Assembly (NCBI GenBank): GCA_040223615.1
Contig: JAVKFY010000051.1
Span: forward strand, 62,001-126,000
Source: JAVKFY01 sp040223615
Lineage (GTDB): Bacteria; Pseudomonadota; Alphaproteobacteria; GCA-2731375
Length of the DNA: 64,000 nt
Reading direction: 5' to 3'
The notes beneath the pieces were generated by a model. The model did not search any database. It was not told the origin of the DNA and saw only the letters and a program-made list of their open reading frames with translations. A program made the position numbers and the translations under genes. This document shows, in pieces, positions 54,801-63,749 of the stretch (position 1 is its first letter; every line of letters begins with the position of its first letter).

Positions 54801-55184
54801 TCATGCCCAGAGCATCTTGCCGATCGCCAGCCCCGACGCGACGCCGGTCAGCGCCCCGATCAAGGTCGCGCTGATGTAGATCGACACGGCGGCGATCTCG
54901 CCACGCAGGAACAGGTCGGCCGCGTCCAGCGCGAAGGAGGAGTAGGTCGTCAGCGCGCCCAGGAAGCCGACCACGATCAGGCCGCGCCACGCCGGGTCGA
55001 TGCCGGGAAAGCGATGCTCCAGCATCTGGAACATCAGCCCGATGACCAGCGAGCCGACGATGTTCACCGCCAGCGTGCCCCAGGGGAAGCCGAAGCCGAA
55101 CCAGCGCCCGGCCGCCACCACCACGCCGTAGCGCGACACCGCGCCGATGGCCCCGCCCAGCGCGATCGCCAGCAACATCTTCAT
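54801..55184 (-). CDS. crcB: Fluoride ion channel CrcB
   Basis: A 127-residue protein with four membrane helices, half of a dual-topology dimer that lets fluoride out. Conserved segments are GAIGAVSRYGV, FPWGTLAVNIVGSLVIG with the pore Asn, and GFLGALTTYSSFA with the Phe box and central Na site. It overlaps rarA by 4 nt (ATGA), so no fluoride riboswitch can stand directly before it. Confidence 0.93.
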   Translation of the reverse strand: MKMLLAIALGGAIGAVSRYGVVVAAGRWFGFGFPWGTLAVNIVGSLVIGLMFQMLEHRFPGIDPAWRGLIVVGFLGALTTYSSFALDAADLFLRGEIAAVSIYISATLIGALTGVASGLAIGKMLWA

Positions 55185-56497
55185 GGCTCGCCGCCACCCT
55201 GCCGGCGCAGCTTGTCCCAGTAGGCCAGCCGCTTGGCCACCTCGGGCTCAAAGCCGCGCTCGGTGGGGTTGTAGAAGCGCTCGCGCGCCATCTCCTCCGG
55301 GAAATAGTCCTGCCCGGAGAAGGCCTCCTCCGTGTCGTGGTCGTAGGCGTAACCGTCGCCGTAGCCGACTTCCTTCATCAGCTTGGTCGGCGCGTTCAGG
55401 ATGTGCATCGGCGGCATCAGCGAGCCGGTCTCGCGCGCCGCGCGGTAACTGCCCGACAGCGCCTTGTAAAGCGCGTTCGACTTCGGCGCGGTGGCGCAAT
55501 AGACCACCGCCTGGGCCAGAAACAGCTCGCCCTCCGGCGAGCCGACGAAGTCGTAGGCCTCCTTGGCCATCACCGCCTGCACCAGCGCCTGCGGGTCGGC
55601 CAGCCCGATATCCTCCGAGGCGAAACGCACCACGCGCCGGGCGATGTAGAGCGGCTCCTCGCCGGCCACCAGCATGCGTGCCAGGTAGTAGAGCGCGGCG
55701 TCGGCGTCCGATCCGCGCATCGACTTGTGCAGCGCGCTGATCAGGTTGTAGTGGCCTTCCTGGGCCTTGTCGTAGACCGGCGCGCGCCGCTGCACCGTGC
55801 GCACCAGACCGGCTGTGTCCAGCCGGGCATCGGCCGGCAGGTCGGCCAGTTCCTCGCACAGGTTGAGCAGGAAACGGCCGTCGCCGTCGGCCATCGAGCG
55901 CAGCGCGACGCGCGCGTCGTCGTCCAGCGGCAGCGATCGGCCAAGCGCCGCCTCCGCCCGCCTGAGAAGTTCCTCCAGGGCGTCGTCGTCGAGCCGGCGC
56001 AGGATCAGCACCTGGCAGCGCGACAGCAGCGCCGCGTTCAGCTCGAACGAGGGGTTCTCGGTGGTGGCGCCGACCAGGGTCACGGTGCCGTCCTCGACCA
56101 CCGGCAGGAAGCCGTCCTGCTGCGCCCGGTTGAAGCGGTGGATTTCGTCCACGAACAGCAACGTGCCGAGCCCGTCGCCGCGCCGCTTGCGCGCGGCCTC
56201 GAACGTCTTGCGCAGGTCGGCGACGCCGGAGAACACGGCGGAGAGCTGCACGAACTCCAGCCCGACCTGCTGCGCCAGGAGGCGCGCGATCGTGGTCTTG
56301 CCGGTGCCGGGCGGCCCCCACAGGATCAGCGACGACAGCCGCTTCGCGTTCAGCATGCGGGCCAGCGGCGCGTCGGCGGTGTTGAGGATGTGGTCCTGGC
56401 CGATCACCTCGTCCAGCACCTGCGGGCGCAATCGTTCCGCCAGCGGCGCGGGCTTGGCCTGTTCCAGGCCGGCTGCGACGAACAGGTCGTCGCTCAC
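55181..56497 (-). CDS. rarA: Replication-associated recombination AAA+ ATPase RarA
   Basis: A 438-residue AAA+ protein (RarA/MgsA/WRNIP1 group) acting at stalled replication forks. Walker A is GPPGTGKTT, Walker B LLFVDEIHRFN, with sensor ATTENPSFELN and a C-terminal tetramer domain (YDKAQEGHYNLISALHKSMRGSD). The GTG at 56497 overlaps the degP stop by 4 nt (GTGA), fixing the start. Confidence 0.95.
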   Translation of the reverse strand: MSDDLFVAAGLEQAKPAPLAERLRPQVLDEVIGQDHILNTADAPLARMLNAKRLSSLILWGPPGTGKTTIARLLAQQVGLEFVQLSAVFSGVADLRKTFEAARKRRGDGLGTLLFVDEIHRFNRAQQDGFLPVVEDGTVTLVGATTENPSFELNAALLSRCQVLILRRLDDDALEELLRRAEAALGRSLPLDDDARVALRSMADGDGRFLLNLCEELADLPADARLDTAGLVRTVQRRAPVYDKAQEGHYNLISALHKSMRGSDADAALYYLARMLVAGEEPLYIARRVVRFASEDIGLADPQALVQAVMAKEAYDFVGSPEGELFLAQAVVYCATAPKSNALYKALSGSYRAARETGSLMPPMHILNAPTKLMKEVGYGDGYAYDHDTEEAFSGQDYFPEEMARERFYNPTERGFEPEVAKRLAYWDKLRRQGGGEP

Positions 56498-57933
56498 CCC
56501 CGGATCACCAGGTTCAGCACCTGGTCGCCCCGCTGGATCGACATCGACCAGCCATCGCCGCCGGCCTCGACGACGTCGACCAGCTGGCCCACGGTGGCGA
56601 TCGCCTCGCCGTTCACCTTCAGCACCCGGTCGCCGGGCCGCAGCCGGTTGCGGTAGGCCACCGAGCCGCGCCGCAGCCGGGTGACGATCACACCGCGCTG
56701 CATCGGGTTCAGCCGCATTTCCTCCGCCAGCGCCGGCGACAGGTTGGCGACGACGGCGCCGGCCAGCGGATTGCGGCCATCGATCTCGCGTTCGTCGCGC
56801 GGCGGCTCCTCCGGCGCCCGGCGCATCGGCACCGAGGCCACGACCACCTTGCCCTGGCGCCACAGCCGGACCTGCGCCTCGCCGCCGACCAGCCGGGTGC
56901 CGAGCCGGTAGCCCAGCGCCGACGGGTCCTCGATATCCTGGCCGTCGACCGCCTCGACGATATCGCCAGGCCGGATGCCGGCGCGGTCGGCCGGACCGCC
57001 GGGATAGGTCGCACTGACCATGGCGCCCAGCGGCACCGGCAGGCCCAGCCCCTCGGCGATCTCCGCCGTCACCGGCTGGGTCTCCACGCCGAGCCAGGGC
57101 CGGGCGACGTAGCTCAGCCCCTCGCGCGCGCTCTGCAGCACCACGCGGACCATGTTGGCGGGAATTGCGAAGCCGATGCCGTGGCTGCCGCCGCTGCGCG
57201 AGAAGATCGCGGTGTTGACGCCGACCAGCCGGCCGTCGATCCCGACCAGCGCGCCGCCGGAATTGCCGGGGTTGATCGCCGCGTCGGTCTGCACGAAGAA
57301 CTGGTAGTCGGAGATGCCGACGCCGGTGCGCGCCAGCGCCGAGACGATGCCGCTGGTCACGGTCTGGCCGACGTTGAACGGATTGCCGATCGCCAGGACC
57401 AGGTCGCCGACCTGCAACTCGTCGGAGTCGCGAAGATCGAGAAACGGCAGTTCCTCGCCGGCCGCGTCGATGCGCAGCACGGCGAGATCGGTGTGCTCGT
57501 CGTCCAGTACCAGTTCGGCCGGGAACTCGCGCCGGTCGGTCAGCGCCACGGTGATCTGGTCGGCGCCATCAATGACGTGATGGTTGGTGACGATCAGCCC
57601 ATCGGCGGTGAGGATCACGCCGGAACCCAGTGAGTTCACCTGGCGTCGCCGCTTCGGTCCGACTCCGAACTGGCGGCCGAAGAACTGCCGGAAGAAGGGG
57701 TCGTCGAACAGCGGCGAGCGCTGCACTTCCTGTACCACCTTGCGGGTGTAGATGTTCACCACCGCCGGCGCGACCTGCTTCACCAAAGGCGCGAAGGACA
57801 GCGTAATCTCGGCGCGGCTCTCGGGCACTTTGGCGCTCGCCGCAGCGGGAAGCAGCGCGGCGGCGGTCACCAGCAGCAGGCCGACGAGACGAAAAAGGGC
57901 AGCCCGAACCGGCTGCCCCTTGCTGAAGTCCAT
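56494..57933 (-). CDS. degP: DegP/DegQ-like periplasmic serine protease
   Basis: A 479-residue HtrA-family protease. The signal peptide is about 33 residues (ending AAASA before KVPES). The triad is His in TNHHVIDGAD, Asp in DEHTDLAVLRID and Ser in INPGNSGGAL; two PDZ domains follow (about 275-365 and 385-470). It degrades or refolds damaged envelope proteins. Codons 5-14 coincide with a complete intrinsic terminator (57892-57918), so a start further downstream or a separate promoter must be considered; without this stretch, however, the signal peptide would be too short. It starts 19 nt after the rplQ stop. Confidence 0.9.
   Translation of the reverse strand: MDFSKGQPVRAALFRLVGLLLVTAAALLPAAASAKVPESRAEITLSFAPLVKQVAPAVVNIYTRKVVQEVQRSPLFDDPFFRQFFGRQFGVGPKRRRQVNSLGSGVILTADGLIVTNHHVIDGADQITVALTDRREFPAELVLDDEHTDLAVLRIDAAGEELPFLDLRDSDELQVGDLVLAIGNPFNVGQTVTSGIVSALARTGVGISDYQFFVQTDAAINPGNSGGALVGIDGRLVGVNTAIFSRSGGSHGIGFAIPANMVRVVLQSAREGLSYVARPWLGVETQPVTAEIAEGLGLPVPLGAMVSATYPGGPADRAGIRPGDIVEAVDGQDIEDPSALGYRLGTRLVGGEAQVRLWRQGKVVVASVPMRRAPEEPPRDEREIDGRNPLAGAVVANLSPALAEEMRLNPMQRGVIVTRLRRGSVAYRNRLRPGDRVLKVNGEAIATVGQLVDVVEAGGDGWSMSIQRGDQVLNLVIRG
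57892..57918 (-). terminator. Intrinsic terminator of the alpha operon, inside degP
   Basis: On the minus strand GGGCAGCC (57918-57911) pairs with GGCTGCCC (57904-57897) around GGTTCG, followed by TTTTT (57896-57892). It stands 35 nt after the rplQ stop, where an operon terminator is expected, but also 15 nt inside the degP frame. Confidence 0.8.
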
Positions 57934-57952
57934 GACTGCCAACCTGGCCAGC

Positions 57953-58381
57953 CTAGGCCGCCTCGGCCTCATTGTCGTCCTCGTCGCCCTGCACCGGACC
58001 GGAGTCCTGGCCCTTGGCGTCAGGGTCGCGGTCGACCAGCTCGATGATCGCCATCGGGGCCGCGTCGCCGTAGCGGTAGCCGGCCTTGAGCACCCGGCAG
58101 TAGCCACCCTGGCGCTCCGCGTAGCGCTCCGCCAGATCGCCGAACAGCTTGGTGACCTGCGCCTGCTCCGGCAGCTGCGCCAGCGCCTGGCGACGGGCGT
58201 GCAGTCCGCCGCGCTTGCCCAGCGTGATCAGCTTCTCGACGATCGGGCGCAGGTCCTTGGCCTTCGGCAAGGTGGTGGTGATCTGCTCGTGCTTGATCAG
58301 CGCGCAGGCCATGTTCGCGAACATGGCCTTGCGGTGATCGGCGGGACGGCTGAATTTCCGCCCGGACTTGCGATGTCGCAT
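57953..58381 (-). CDS. rplQ: 50S ribosomal protein L17
   Basis: A 142-residue L17. The opening MRHRKSGRKFSRPADHRKAM is the family hallmark. It has an acidic tail of about 25 residues, common in alphaproteobacteria. Last ribosomal gene of the alpha operon, followed by an intrinsic terminator. Confidence 0.98.
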   Translation of the reverse strand: MRHRKSGRKFSRPADHRKAMFANMACALIKHEQITTTLPKAKDLRPIVEKLITLGKRGGLHARRQALAQLPEQAQVTKLFGDLAERYAERQGGYCRVLKAGYRYGDAAPMAIIELVDRDPDAKGQDSGPVQGDEDDNEAEAA

Positions 58382-58415
58382 CGCTCGTTACCTCGTGTTC
58401 CGCTTCAGCGGGAAA

Positions 58416-59432
58416 TCAGAATTCGGTCTCGTACTGCTTCGCCAGGTCCTCGATATTCTCCGGCGGCCACTCTTCGATTTCCATGCCCAGGTGCAAGCCC
58501 ATCTGGGTCAGCACTTCCTTGATCTCGTTCAGCGACTTGCGGCCGAAATTCGGCGTCCGCAGCATCTCCGCCTCGGTCTTCTGCACCAGATCGCCGATGT
58601 AGATGATGTTGTCGTTCTTCAGGCAGTTGGCCGAACGCACCGACAGTTCCAGCTCGTCGACCTTGCGCAGCAGGTTGCGATTGAACCGCGGCGTCTCCGG
58701 CTCGGCGGCGGCGGTCTCCTCGCGCGGCTCCTCGAAGTTGATGAACAGCTGCAACTGGTCCTGCAGGATGCGGGCCGCGTAAGCCACGGCGTCGTCAGGC
58801 GCCACGGTGCCGTCGGTCTCCACCGTCATGGTCAGCTTGTCGTAGTCCAGGATCTGGCCCTCGCGGGTGTTCTCCACCCGATAGGCGACCTTGCGCACCG
58901 GTGAGAACACCGCGTCGACCGGGATCAAGCCGATCGGCGAATCCTCGGTGCGGTTGCGGTCGGCCGGCACGTAGCCCTTGCCCGACTCCACCGTCATCTC
59001 CATCGACAGCTTGGCGCCGTGGTCGAGATGGCAGATCACCAGGTCCGGGTTCAGGATCTCGATGTCGGCCGAGGTCTGGATCTGGCCGGCGTTCACCGGG
59101 CCAGGGCCCTCCGCGCGCAGCGTGATCCGCCGCGGACCTTCCGCGTGCAGCCGCACCGCCATGCCCTTGATGTTGAGCACCATATCGGTGACGTCTTCGC
59201 GCACGCCCGGAATCGACGAGAACTCGTGCAGCACGCCGTCGATCTGCAGCGCCGTCACCGCGGCGCCGTGCAGCGACGACAGCAGGATGCGGCGCAGTGC
59301 GTTGCCCAGGGTCAGGCCGAAGCCGCGCTCCAGCGGCTCGGCGACCAGGGTTGCGAAACGCTGCGCGTCATGGCCCTGCTCAATCTCCAGCTTCTTCGGC
59401 TTGATCAGCTCTTGCCAGTTCTTTTGGATCAC
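58416..59432 (-). CDS. rpoA: RNA polymerase alpha subunit
   Basis: A 338-residue alpha subunit. The N-terminal domain (about 1-235) assembles the enzyme, with GFGLTLGNALRRILLSS. The C-terminal domain (about 255-325) contacts UP elements and activators, with VDELELSVRSANCLKNDNI and LNEIKEVLTQMGL. GTG start. Length is normal. Confidence 0.98.
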   Translation of the reverse strand: MIQKNWQELIKPKKLEIEQGHDAQRFATLVAEPLERGFGLTLGNALRRILLSSLHGAAVTALQIDGVLHEFSSIPGVREDVTDMVLNIKGMAVRLHAEGPRRITLRAEGPGPVNAGQIQTSADIEILNPDLVICHLDHGAKLSMEMTVESGKGYVPADRNRTEDSPIGLIPVDAVFSPVRKVAYRVENTREGQILDYDKLTMTVETDGTVAPDDAVAYAARILQDQLQLFINFEEPREETAAAEPETPRFNRNLLRKVDELELSVRSANCLKNDNIIYIGDLVQKTEAEMLRTPNFGRKSLNEIKEVLTQMGLHLGMEIEEWPPENIEDLAKQYETEF

Positions 59433-59532
59433 AGGTTCAACCTCGCTTGCGGCCGCGGATGCGACCGCCTTGTCATCGCGCCCGCTCCGGCCGGCGCCGG
59501 GCGGCGCGACCGAACGGACGAATACTCGCCGG

Positions 59533-59922
59533 CTAGACGCGCCGGCGCTTCGGCGGACGGCAGCCGTTGTGCGGGATCGGCGTCACGTCCCGGATCGACG
59601 TGATCACGAAGCCGCCGGCCTGCAGCGCGCGCAGCGCCGACTCACGGCCCGAGCCAGGCCCCTTGACCTGCACTTCCAGGGTCTTCATGCCGTGCTCGGC
59701 GGCCTTCTTGCCGGCGTCCTCGGCGGCCATCTGGGCGGCGAAGGGCGTCGACTTGCGCGAGCCCTTGAAGCCCTGCTGACCCGACGACGACCAGGAGATC
59801 ACGTTGCCCTGCACGTCGGTGATGGTCACCACCGTATTGTTGAAGCTGGCGGTCACGTGCGCCACGCCGGAGGTGATGTTCTTGCGTTCGCGCCGGCGAA
59901 CCCTGGTTTTATCGCGCGCCAT
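59533..59922 (-). CDS. rpsK: 30S ribosomal protein S11
   Basis: A 129-residue S11 of the small subunit platform. The conserved NTVVTITDVQGNVISWSS and the C-terminal PIPHNGCRPPKRRRV are typical. It stands 42 nt downstream of rpsM. Confidence 0.98.
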   Translation of the reverse strand: MARDKTRVRRRERKNITSGVAHVTASFNNTVVTITDVQGNVISWSSSGQQGFKGSRKSTPFAAQMAAEDAGKKAAEHGMKTLEVQVKGPGSGRESALRALQAGGFVITSIRDVTPIPHNGCRPPKRRRV

Positions 59923-59964
59923 GCTTTGCTCTTACTTGTCCTGTCCTGTCCGCGTCCAACCGGC

Positions 59965-60333
59965 TTACTTCTTCTTGCCGGCGATCGGTCGCGCCGGGCC
60001 CTTGCGGGTCCGCGCATTGGTGTGGGTCCGCTGGCCGTGCACCGGCAGACCCTTGCGGTGGCGCAGACCCCGGTAGCAGCCAAGGTCCATCAGCCGCTTG
60101 ATGTTCATCGCCACGTCGCGCCGCAGATCGCCCTCGACCATGTAGTCGCGGTCGATCACCTCGCGGATCTGGATGACTTCCTGGTCGGTGAGTTGATTCA
60201 CCCGCCGATCCGCCGGAATGCCCACCACGCCACAGATTTGCTTGGCCTTTGTCTGGCCAATGCCGTGGATATAGGTCAGCGCAACCTCCACTCGTTTGGA
60301 GGTTGGAATATTCACACCCGCGATACGCGCCAC
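59965..60333 (-). CDS. rpsM: 30S ribosomal protein S13
   Basis: A 122-residue S13 of the subunit head. It has ARIAGVNIPTSKRVEVALTYIHGIG and GLRHRKGLPVHGQRT. GTG start with GAGGAG 8 nt upstream. First gene behind the promoter at 60399-60427. rpmJ, often next to rpsM elsewhere, is absent here. Confidence 0.98.
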   Translation of the reverse strand: MARIAGVNIPTSKRVEVALTYIHGIGQTKAKQICGVVGIPADRRVNQLTDQEVIQIREVIDRDYMVEGDLRRDVAMNIKRLMDLGCYRGLRHRKGLPVHGQRTHTNARTRKGPARPIAGKKK

Positions 60334-60398
60334 GTCAGCGTCTCCTCTACGTGGAAGACCGTGCCGCCCCGTGCAGCCAGATGTCCAGAGAACGGAGG

Positions 60399-60427
60399 CA
60401 TCTACTGGACCGGACGGTCGTTGTCAA
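60399..60427 (-). promoter_or_regulatory. Internal promoter of the alpha operon
   Basis: On the minus strand a perfect TTGACA (60427-60422) and TAGATG (60404-60399) are spaced by 17 nt. It lies 6 nt after the adk stop, with an expected start near 60392 and a leader of about 59 nt before rpsM. Confidence 0.65.
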
Positions 60428-60432
60428 TCCCT

Positions 60433-61083
60433 TCAGGCTGCCTTGAGCAGCCCCATGATTTCACGCGTTACATCATCGATGGCCGCCATCCCGTCGACGG
60501 TCTGTAACAGCTTCTTGTCAGCATAGTACGGCAACAGCGGCGCGGTCTGCTCGCGATAGGCGCCAAGCCGCGCGCGCACCGTCTCTTCGTTGTCGTCGGC
60601 GCGGCGGCTGAACTCTTTCGATCCACAGCGGTCGCACACGCCATCGACCTTCGGCCGCTGGAATTCGTCGTGATAGCCGGCGCCGCACTTGGCGCAGGTG
60701 AAGCGCCCGGTGACGCGGCGCACCAGCGCCTCCTCGTCGACCTTCATCTCGATCACAGCATCGAGCCGCAAGCCCTTGTCGGACAACATTTGTTCCAGGG
60801 CGTCGGCCTGCGCAACGGTGCGCGGGAAGCCGTCCAGGATGAAGCCCTTGGCGCAGTCGGCCTGGTCGATCCGATCCGCAATGATGCCGACCACGACCTC
60901 GTCCGGGACCAGGTCGCCGCGCTCCATGATCTCGCCGGCGCGCTTGCCCACCGGAGTGCCCGCCTTGACCGCGGCACGCAGCATGTCGCCGGTCGACAGC
61001 TGCACAATGCCGTAGGCGTCTTGCAGGCGCTGGGCCTGCGTGCCCTTGCCGGCACCGGGCGGTCCGAGCAGGATCAGCCTCAA
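60433..61083 (-). CDS. adk: Adenylate kinase, zinc-lid type
   Basis: A 216-residue enzyme interconverting ATP, ADP and AMP. P-loop GPPGAGKGTQ is at the N-terminus, and FILDGFPRT follows. The long lid at about 125-162 carries four cysteines (CAKC ... CDRC), which bind structural zinc. The start is a TTG overlapping the secY stop (TTGA), so the two are coupled. Confidence 0.97.
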   Translation of the reverse strand: MRLILLGPPGAGKGTQAQRLQDAYGIVQLSTGDMLRAAVKAGTPVGKRAGEIMERGDLVPDEVVVGIIADRIDQADCAKGFILDGFPRTVAQADALEQMLSDKGLRLDAVIEMKVDEEALVRRVTGRFTCAKCGAGYHDEFQRPKVDGVCDRCGSKEFSRRADDNEETVRARLGAYREQTAPLLPYYADKKLLQTVDGMAAIDDVTREIMGLLKAA

Positions 61084-62423
61084 CGGTTACGCCCCCGCAG
61101 CTTCGATTTCTTGATCAGGCCCTCGTACTGGTGCGCCAGCAGGTGCGACTGGACCTGCGCCACCGTATCCATGGTCACCGACACCACGATCAGCAGCGAG
61201 GTTCCGCCGAAGTAGAACGGCACCGCGTATTGCGAGATCAGGATTTCCGGCAGCAGACAGACCGCCGACAGATACATGGCGCCGACCACCGTTAGTCGGG
61301 TCAGCACGTAGTCGAGGTAGTCGGCGGTGCGCTGGCCCGGACGGATGCCCGGCACGAAGCCGCCATACTTCTTCAGGTTGTCCGCGGTATCGGACGGATT
61401 GAACACGATCGCGGTGTAGAAGAAGCAGAAAAACACGATGCCGGACACGTAGAGCAGCATGTACAGCGGCTGGCCGTGACCGATCAGCGCCGTCAGCGTG
61501 GTCACCCACTCCGGCCCGTCCTGCGCCGAGAAGCTCGCCAGCGTGGCCGGCAGCAGCAGCAGCGAGGACGCGAAGATCGGCGGGATCACGCCGGCGGTGT
61601 TCAGCTTCAGCGGCAGGTGCGTGGCCTCGCCGCCGAACATGCGGTTGCCGACCTGCCGTTTCGGATACTGGATCAGAATGCGCCGCTGCGCCCGTTCCAT
61701 GAACACGATGAAGGTGATCACGCCGATCACCATCACGATCAGGAAGATGATCAGGATCGCCGAGATCGCGCCGGTGCGGCCCAGTTCCAGGGTCGCCACC
61801 ATGGCCGATGGCAGTTCCGCCACGATACCGGCGAAGATGATCAGCGAGATGCCGTTGCCGACGCCGCGGGCGGTGATCTGCTCGCCCAGCCACATCAGGA
61901 AGATGGTGCCGCCGATCAGGGTGACCACGGCAGTGAAACGGAACCAGATGCCCGCGTCGATCACCACGGTGCCGCTGGTCGCCGTCAGCCCCTCCAGGCC
62001 GACGGCGATGCCGTAGCCCTGGATCGCGGTCAGGAACACGGTGCCGTAGCGTGTGTACTGGTTGATCTTCTTGCGGCCGGCCTCGCCTTCCTTCTTCAGC
62101 GCCTCCAGGTGCGGCGACACCGTGGTCAGGAGCTGAATGATGATCGAGGCCGAGATGTACGGCATGATGTTGAGGGCGAAGATCGTCATCCGCCCCAGGG
62201 CGCCGCCCGAGAACATGTTGAACATGCCCAGGATGCCCTGCTGCTGCTGCGCGAAGATCTCCTGCAGCGCGACGGGATCGATGCCCGGGATCGGGATATA
62301 GGTGCCCAACCGATAGACGATCAGCGCAGCCAGCGTGAACCAGATACGCTTCTTCAGTTCCGTCGCCTTGGAAAAGGCGCCGAAATTGATGTTGGCCGCG
62401 AGTTGTTCGGCGGCTGATGCCAT
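61080..62423 (-). CDS. secY: Protein translocase channel SecY
   Basis: A 447-residue channel with ten membrane helices, which forms SecYEG. The opening FGAFSKATELKKRIWFTLAALIVYRLGTYIPIPGID, the plug region and the cytosolic loops with FVPGIRPGQRTADYLDYVLTRLT are typical. It is between rplO and adk, as is standard. Confidence 0.98.
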   Translation of the reverse strand: MASAAEQLAANINFGAFSKATELKKRIWFTLAALIVYRLGTYIPIPGIDPVALQEIFAQQQQGILGMFNMFSGGALGRMTIFALNIMPYISASIIIQLLTTVSPHLEALKKEGEAGRKKINQYTRYGTVFLTAIQGYGIAVGLEGLTATSGTVVIDAGIWFRFTAVVTLIGGTIFLMWLGEQITARGVGNGISLIIFAGIVAELPSAMVATLELGRTGAISAILIIFLIVMVIGVITFIVFMERAQRRILIQYPKRQVGNRMFGGEATHLPLKLNTAGVIPPIFASSLLLLPATLASFSAQDGPEWVTTLTALIGHGQPLYMLLYVSGIVFFCFFYTAIVFNPSDTADNLKKYGGFVPGIRPGQRTADYLDYVLTRLTVVGAMYLSAVCLLPEILISQYAVPFYFGGTSLLIVVSVTMDTVAQVQSHLLAHQYEGLIKKSKLRGRNR

Positions 62424-62467
62424 ATCCGGTTCCCAAAAGCCCGCGAACGGCGGGCTGGTTCAGCTGA

Positions 62468-62959
62468 CTAGTCGGCCGTCGCTTCGGCCTCGGGCTTCGC
62501 CGGCGCGGTCACGGTAACCGACCCGCCGGCCTTCTCCACCGCCGCGACCGCCGCCTTGGAGGCGCCGTACACGACGAACTCCGCCTTGGTCTTGAGCGAA
62601 CCCTTGGCAAGCAGACGTACGCCATCGCGGCTTTTGCGCACCAGCCGCGCCGCGACCAGCGCCGCCTCGTCGATCGGCTTGGACGCATCCAGCCGGTCGG
62701 CCGCGATCGCCGCCTGCACCGCGCCCAGATTGACGATCTCGCACTGGCGGCCGAACAGGTTGGTGAAGCCGCGCTTCGGCAGCCGCCGGTAGATCGGCAT
62801 CTGGCCGCCTTCGAAGCCGTTGATCGCCACGCCGGAGCGCGACTTCTGGCCCTTCACGCCATGCCCGGAGGTCTTGCCGGTGCCCGAGCCGATGCCGCGG
62901 CCAACGCGCTTGCGAGGCTTGCGGGCGCCGGGATTGTCGGCCAGTTCGTTCAGTCGCAT
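62468..62959 (-). CDS. rplO: 50S ribosomal protein L15
   Basis: A 163-residue L15. The opening MRLNELADNPGARKPRKRVGRG and GKTSGHGVKGQKSRSG are family marks. It has a short Ala/Glu-rich tail. It is 16 nt after rpmD. Confidence 0.98.
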   Translation of the reverse strand: MRLNELADNPGARKPRKRVGRGIGSGTGKTSGHGVKGQKSRSGVAINGFEGGQMPIYRRLPKRGFTNLFGRQCEIVNLGAVQAAIAADRLDASKPIDEAALVAARLVRKSRDGVRLLAKGSLKTKAEFVVYGASKAAVAAVEKAGGSVTVTAPAKPEAEATAD

Positions 62960-62975
62960 ATCCAGTTACTCCGGC

Positions 62976-63164
62976 TCAGCTCTCGTGCACTTGCACGAGG
63001 TGCTGCACCTTGCGGATCATGCCGCGCACGGAGGGGGTATCCTCCAGCTTGCGCGTGCGGTGCATCTTGTTCAGGCCAAGACCGATCAGGGTCTGGCGCT
63101 GGTCCTTCGGGCGCCCGATCGGGCTCTTGATCTGCGTCACCGTGACGGTTTTCGCCGCTGCCAT
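62976..63164 (-). CDS. rpmD: 50S ribosomal protein L30
   Basis: A 62-residue L30. VTQIKSPIGRPKDQRQTLIGLGLNKMHRT is diagnostic. It stands 14 nt after rpsE and 16 nt before rplO. Confidence 0.97.
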   Translation of the reverse strand: MAAAKTVTVTQIKSPIGRPKDQRQTLIGLGLNKMHRTRKLEDTPSVRGMIRKVQHLVQVHES

Positions 63165-63178
63165 CGTCCTGCTCCGCC

Positions 63179-63733
63179 CTACGCCTGCGCCGCGGCCTCG
63201 GCGGCGATGTCCTGACGACGCCGACCGACGATCTCGCTGACCTTCTTGCCACGCTTGGCGGCAACGGTACGCGGCGAAACCTGGTTCTTCAGCGCGTCGA
63301 ACGTGGCGCGCACCATGTTGAACGGGTTCGACGTCCCGATAGACTTGGTGACGACGTCCTGCACACCCAAGGTCTCGAATACCGCGCGCATCGGACCGCC
63401 GGCGATGATGCCGGTGCCGGGCGGCGCCGCGCGCAGGATCACCTTGCCGGCGCCGTGGCGGCCTCGCACGTCGTGGTGCAGTGTCCGGCCCTCGCGCAGC
63501 GGCACACGGATCATGTTGCGCTTGGCGCTCTCGGTGGCCTTGCGGATCGCCTCCGGCACCTCGCGCGCCTTGCCGTGGCCGAAGCCGACCCGGCCCTTCT
63601 GATCGCCGACCACGACCAGCGCGGAGAAGCCGAAACGACGGCCGCCCTTCACCACCTTGGCGACACGGTTGATGTGGACCAGCTTGTCTTGAAGCTCGCC
63701 GTCACCGCGATCGCCGAAATCCTGCCGCGACAT
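63179..63733 (-). CDS. rpsE: 30S ribosomal protein S5
   Basis: A 184-residue S5. The N-terminal dsRNA-binding-like domain has LVHINRVAKVVKGGRRFGFSALVVVGD, and the C-terminal domain GTGIIAGGPMRAVFE. It helps decoding fidelity. It is 16 nt after rplR. Confidence 0.98.
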   Translation of the reverse strand: MSRQDFGDRGDGELQDKLVHINRVAKVVKGGRRFGFSALVVVGDQKGRVGFGHGKAREVPEAIRKATESAKRNMIRVPLREGRTLHHDVRGRHGAGKVILRAAPPGTGIIAGGPMRAVFETLGVQDVVTKSIGTSNPFNMVRATFDALKNQVSPRTVAAKRGKKVSEIVGRRRQDIAAEAAAQA

Positions 63734-63749
63734 GCGCTTATCCCTATTC

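Noticed and set aside
55184..55300. Fluoride riboswitch for crcB
   Set aside because: The crcB start overlaps rarA coding sequence by 4 nt, and no riboswitch-like fold was recognised there.
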